DNA from: Verrucomicrobia bacterium UBA1731
GTDB taxonomy: Bacteria; Verrucomicrobiota; Kiritimatiellia; RFP12; UBA1067
Length of the DNA: 12,373 bases
Assembly (NCBI GenBank): GCA_002317575.1
Contig: DCIH01000032.1
Coordinates: 1 to 12,373 of the forward strand
Direction: 5' to 3'
Shown: positions 10,517 through 12,373 of the stretch, piece by piece
Layout: each line of letters starts with the position of its first letter
Numbering within the stretch: position 1 is the stretch's first letter
Position numbers and translations under genes: made by a program
Notes under the pieces: generated by a model
What the model was told of the DNA's origin: nothing
The model's database searches: none
Seen by the model: only the letters and a program-made list of their open reading frames with translations

Positions 10517-12373
10517 CTATTTAAACAGGTTCAGCATGTCTTCTTCGCTCTTGCACGCAAGCAGTTTCTGGAGACCGTCGCCGTTGTGGAGGAATTTGCT
10601 GATGTTCGCCAGCACCTGCAGATAAGGCGACTGCTCTTTGAGCGGCGCAAGCGTCAACACGATGACCTGGACGACGGAATGGTCGATGGTTTCGTAATCG
10701 GCGATCGTGCCGTTCGGATTGGAGGAGTTGTCCACAATCGCCAGCGCGCCGACGACTTCCTTGACGGCGTCCGTTCGGCCGTGGGGAACGGCGAGTCCGT
10801 GATCGAGACCAGTTGGCATCGATTCTTCGCGCGTCAGAACGGCTTTCTTGACTTCCTCCATGTCGCCGACCAGTTTCGGAAATGCCTCCTTGGTCGCCTT
10901 GACGAGCAGATCGATCGCCTCCATTTTCGAGTCGGCCCGGAATTTCGGGATCATGACGAAATTCTTGAGAACCTTCGCCGGCGTGATGTTGTCGTTTTCG
11001 CACGAACGGTCGATGAACTTCGCGATGGCGTTTTTCTCGTCCATCGGCTTAGAAATGGCGCGGGCCAGTTCGCGCATCTGCGAAACGACTTCCATCCACG
11101 CCTGGCTCACCACCGCGACTTCGTCGGCTTCGCAATGGATCTGGATGACATTGTCTTCGCGCACGAGCGTCAGTTCCATCTTGTCCATGGAAATCTCCCA
11201 GATGCAGCTGTTCGGTTCGCGCGAAAGCAGGATGGTGATGAAACCTTCCTGGCGAAACTCCTCGACGAGCTTGCGCGCCATGATCTCGGCGACCTGTCCG
11301 CTCGGCAACTCGAACATCATGGGCTTGTTTTCCTCCTTCTTCGGCTTGGGGTGGCGGATGCCCGCGGCCTTGGGGATGAAGAGACCCACCAGCGCCGGCG
11401 GCGCGATGACGGTGGTGATGAGCGTCATCAGAATGCCGATGCCGAAAATCTCCTGCGACAGGAAGCCGTTGGACAGGCCGAGGCCGGCGATGATGAGCGC
11501 CACTTCGCCGCGCGGCACCATGCCTGCGCCGATGCGCAGCGAACCGAGCAGGTTGAAGCCGCAGCAGAACGACGGCAGCGCGCAGCCGATCACTTTTGCA
11601 AGAACGGCGAGCACGGTGTAGATGCCACCGAAGACGAGAACCGGTTTGGAGCACAGGGCCGAAACATCCACCATCATGCCCATGACGCAGAAGAAGATGG
11701 GCACGAGAAACGTGTACACGGGCTGAAGCGTTTCCTGGATCATGTGCTTGAGGTCCGTGCGCGAGAGCGCGAGACCGGTGACATACGCGCCGATGATCAT
11801 CGCCAGACCCATGTATTCGAAGAAGCCGGCGAGAATCATGGAAAGTCCGAACGCCAGGATGGCGATGGCCTGCGGATTCTTGAACAGCTTCAGCAGCCAC
11901 GAGATCTTGCGCGCCAGCAGAACGCCCATCAGCGTGGCGCCCAGCCACACGCCGAACGCCTTGACGGCGACCATGTCGATCGCCGCCCAGTTGACGCCGG
12001 CCGACGCCGTGCCGCCGTTCGCTTTCGCGGCGATGGTTGCGGCGATGACGCCGTTGCCGATGGCAAGGACGATCAGTCCGAGCACGTCGTCGATGACGGC
12101 GCCGGCCATGATCGACACGCCCTCTTCGGAATCCATTTTCTTCCGTTCGGAAAGGATGCGCGCCGTGATGCCCACGCTGGTGGCGGTGGACATGATGCCC
12201 ATGTACATCGGCGCCGCGTCCATCATCGCCTGCGCAAGCGGCATCTGCGCGAGATGACCGAACGTCTGCGGGAAGAAATTCGGCAGCAGGTAGACGGCGC
12301 ACAGGTCGCCGAACACGAACGAGAACACCACGCCGCCGACGCCCACCATCAGGCCGACGAACGAATACTTGAG
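10517..12373 (-). CDS. CPA2-type cation:proton antiporter fused to a PTS EIIA-like domain (5' end missing)
   Basis: The reading frame is open to the right edge, so the true start is outside the window; 618 codons are seen. The first part is a multi-helix antiporter. It contains MAGAVIDDVLGLIVLA (81-96, counted from the ATG at 12349), with the paired aspartates typical of electrogenic CPA2 exchangers. VPRGEVALI (278-286) carries the conserved arginine. After the last helix (about 326) comes a soluble middle part (345-435) of unknown fold. A fructose-type EIIA domain follows (about 463-610) with the phosphorylatable histidine 523 in GLAVPHGRTD. The design suggests Na+ or K+ exchange tuned by phosphorylation or by the EIIA domain acting as a sensor. 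A sodium-pumping decarboxylase in the same window fits a Na+-based economy. Ion specificity cannot be read from this fragment. Confidence 0.9.
   Translation of the reverse strand, partial: LKYSFVGLMVGVGGVVFSFVFGDLCAVYLLPNFFPQTFGHLAQMPLAQAMMDAAPMYMGIMSTATSVGITARILSERKKMDSEEGVSIMAGAVIDDVLGLIVLAIGNGVIAATIAAKANGGTASAGVNWAAIDMVAVKAFGVWLGATLMGVLLARKISWLLKLFKNPQAIAILAFGLSMILAGFFEYMGLAMIIGAYVTGLALSRTDLKHMIQETLQPVYTFLVPIFFCVMGMMVDVSALCSKPVLVFGGIYTVLAVLAKVIGCALPSFCCGFNLLGSLRIGAGMVPRGEVALIIAGLGLSNGFLSQEIFGIGILMTLITTVIAPPALVGLFIPKAAGIRHPKPKKEENKPMMFELPSGQVAEIMARKLVEEFRQEGFITILLSREPNSCIWEISMDKMELTLVREDNVIQIHCEADEVAVVSQAWMEVVSQMRELARAISKPMDEKNAIAKFIDRSCENDNITPAKVLKNFVMIPKFRADSKMEAIDLLVKATKEAFPKLVGDMEEVKKAVLTREESMPTGLDHGLAVPHGRTDAVKEVVGALAIVDNSSNPNGTIADYETIDHSVVQVIVLTLAPLKEQSPYLQVLANISKFLHNGDGLQKLLACKSEEDMLNLFK

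Overview
All twelve protein genes lie on the minus strand of a GC-rich chromosome. The gene set is housekeeping (dnaA, dnaN, hisHF, folK, two rRNA-type methyltransferases). The energetics genes are a Na+-pumping decarboxylase pair, a sulfide:quinone oxidoreductase and a CPA2 antiporter fused to a PTS IIA domain. My best guess is a Gram-negative bacterium of the PVC group (Kiritimatiellota, Lentisphaerota or Verrucomicrobiota), probably from an anaerobic or gut habitat. That placement is inferred from gene style and is not certain.

Layout in transcription order (right to left). First comes the 5'-truncated antiporter-EIIA fusion (12373-10517), then a spacer with two perfect inverted DnaA boxes, then dnaA (10409-8976). 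An AT-rich spacer carries a good dnaN promoter, followed by dnaN (8712-7618) and a THUMP-type RNA methyltransferase (7610-6390). Next is a dense cluster of TTATAAACA/TTATCAACA motifs, a candidate replication origin or operator array. It runs into the promoter of an XRE regulator with zinc ribbons (6282-5761). A Tat-exported sulfide:quinone oxidoreductase (5570-4257) and an RsmC-like methyltransferase (4030-2999) follow. Then come hisH-hisF (overlapping), folK, a small proline/alanine-rich lipoprotein, oadG and the first 50 codons of the decarboxylase alpha subunit.

The most unusual content is a family of modular palindromic elements. Two nearly full copies (4071-4247 and 5592-5746) flank the sulfide:quinone oxidoreductase gene. 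A third, rearranged copy (3455-3530) lies inside the methyltransferase gene and is translated in frame, as about 30 extra residues in an interdomain linker. The element consists of hairpins whose arms differ between copies by compensatory changes. The two large hairpins have complementary 6-nt loops. A decayed relic of one hairpin may lie at 1075-1099. This resembles REP/BIME elements or Rickettsia palindromic elements in behaviour, but I do not recognise this sequence family.

Two further non-coding structures stand out: a nest of palindromes between the lipoprotein gene and oadG (562-747), and a spacer with eight CTAG tetranucleotides in 65 bp (184-248). No stretch longer than 300 bp lacks a gene.
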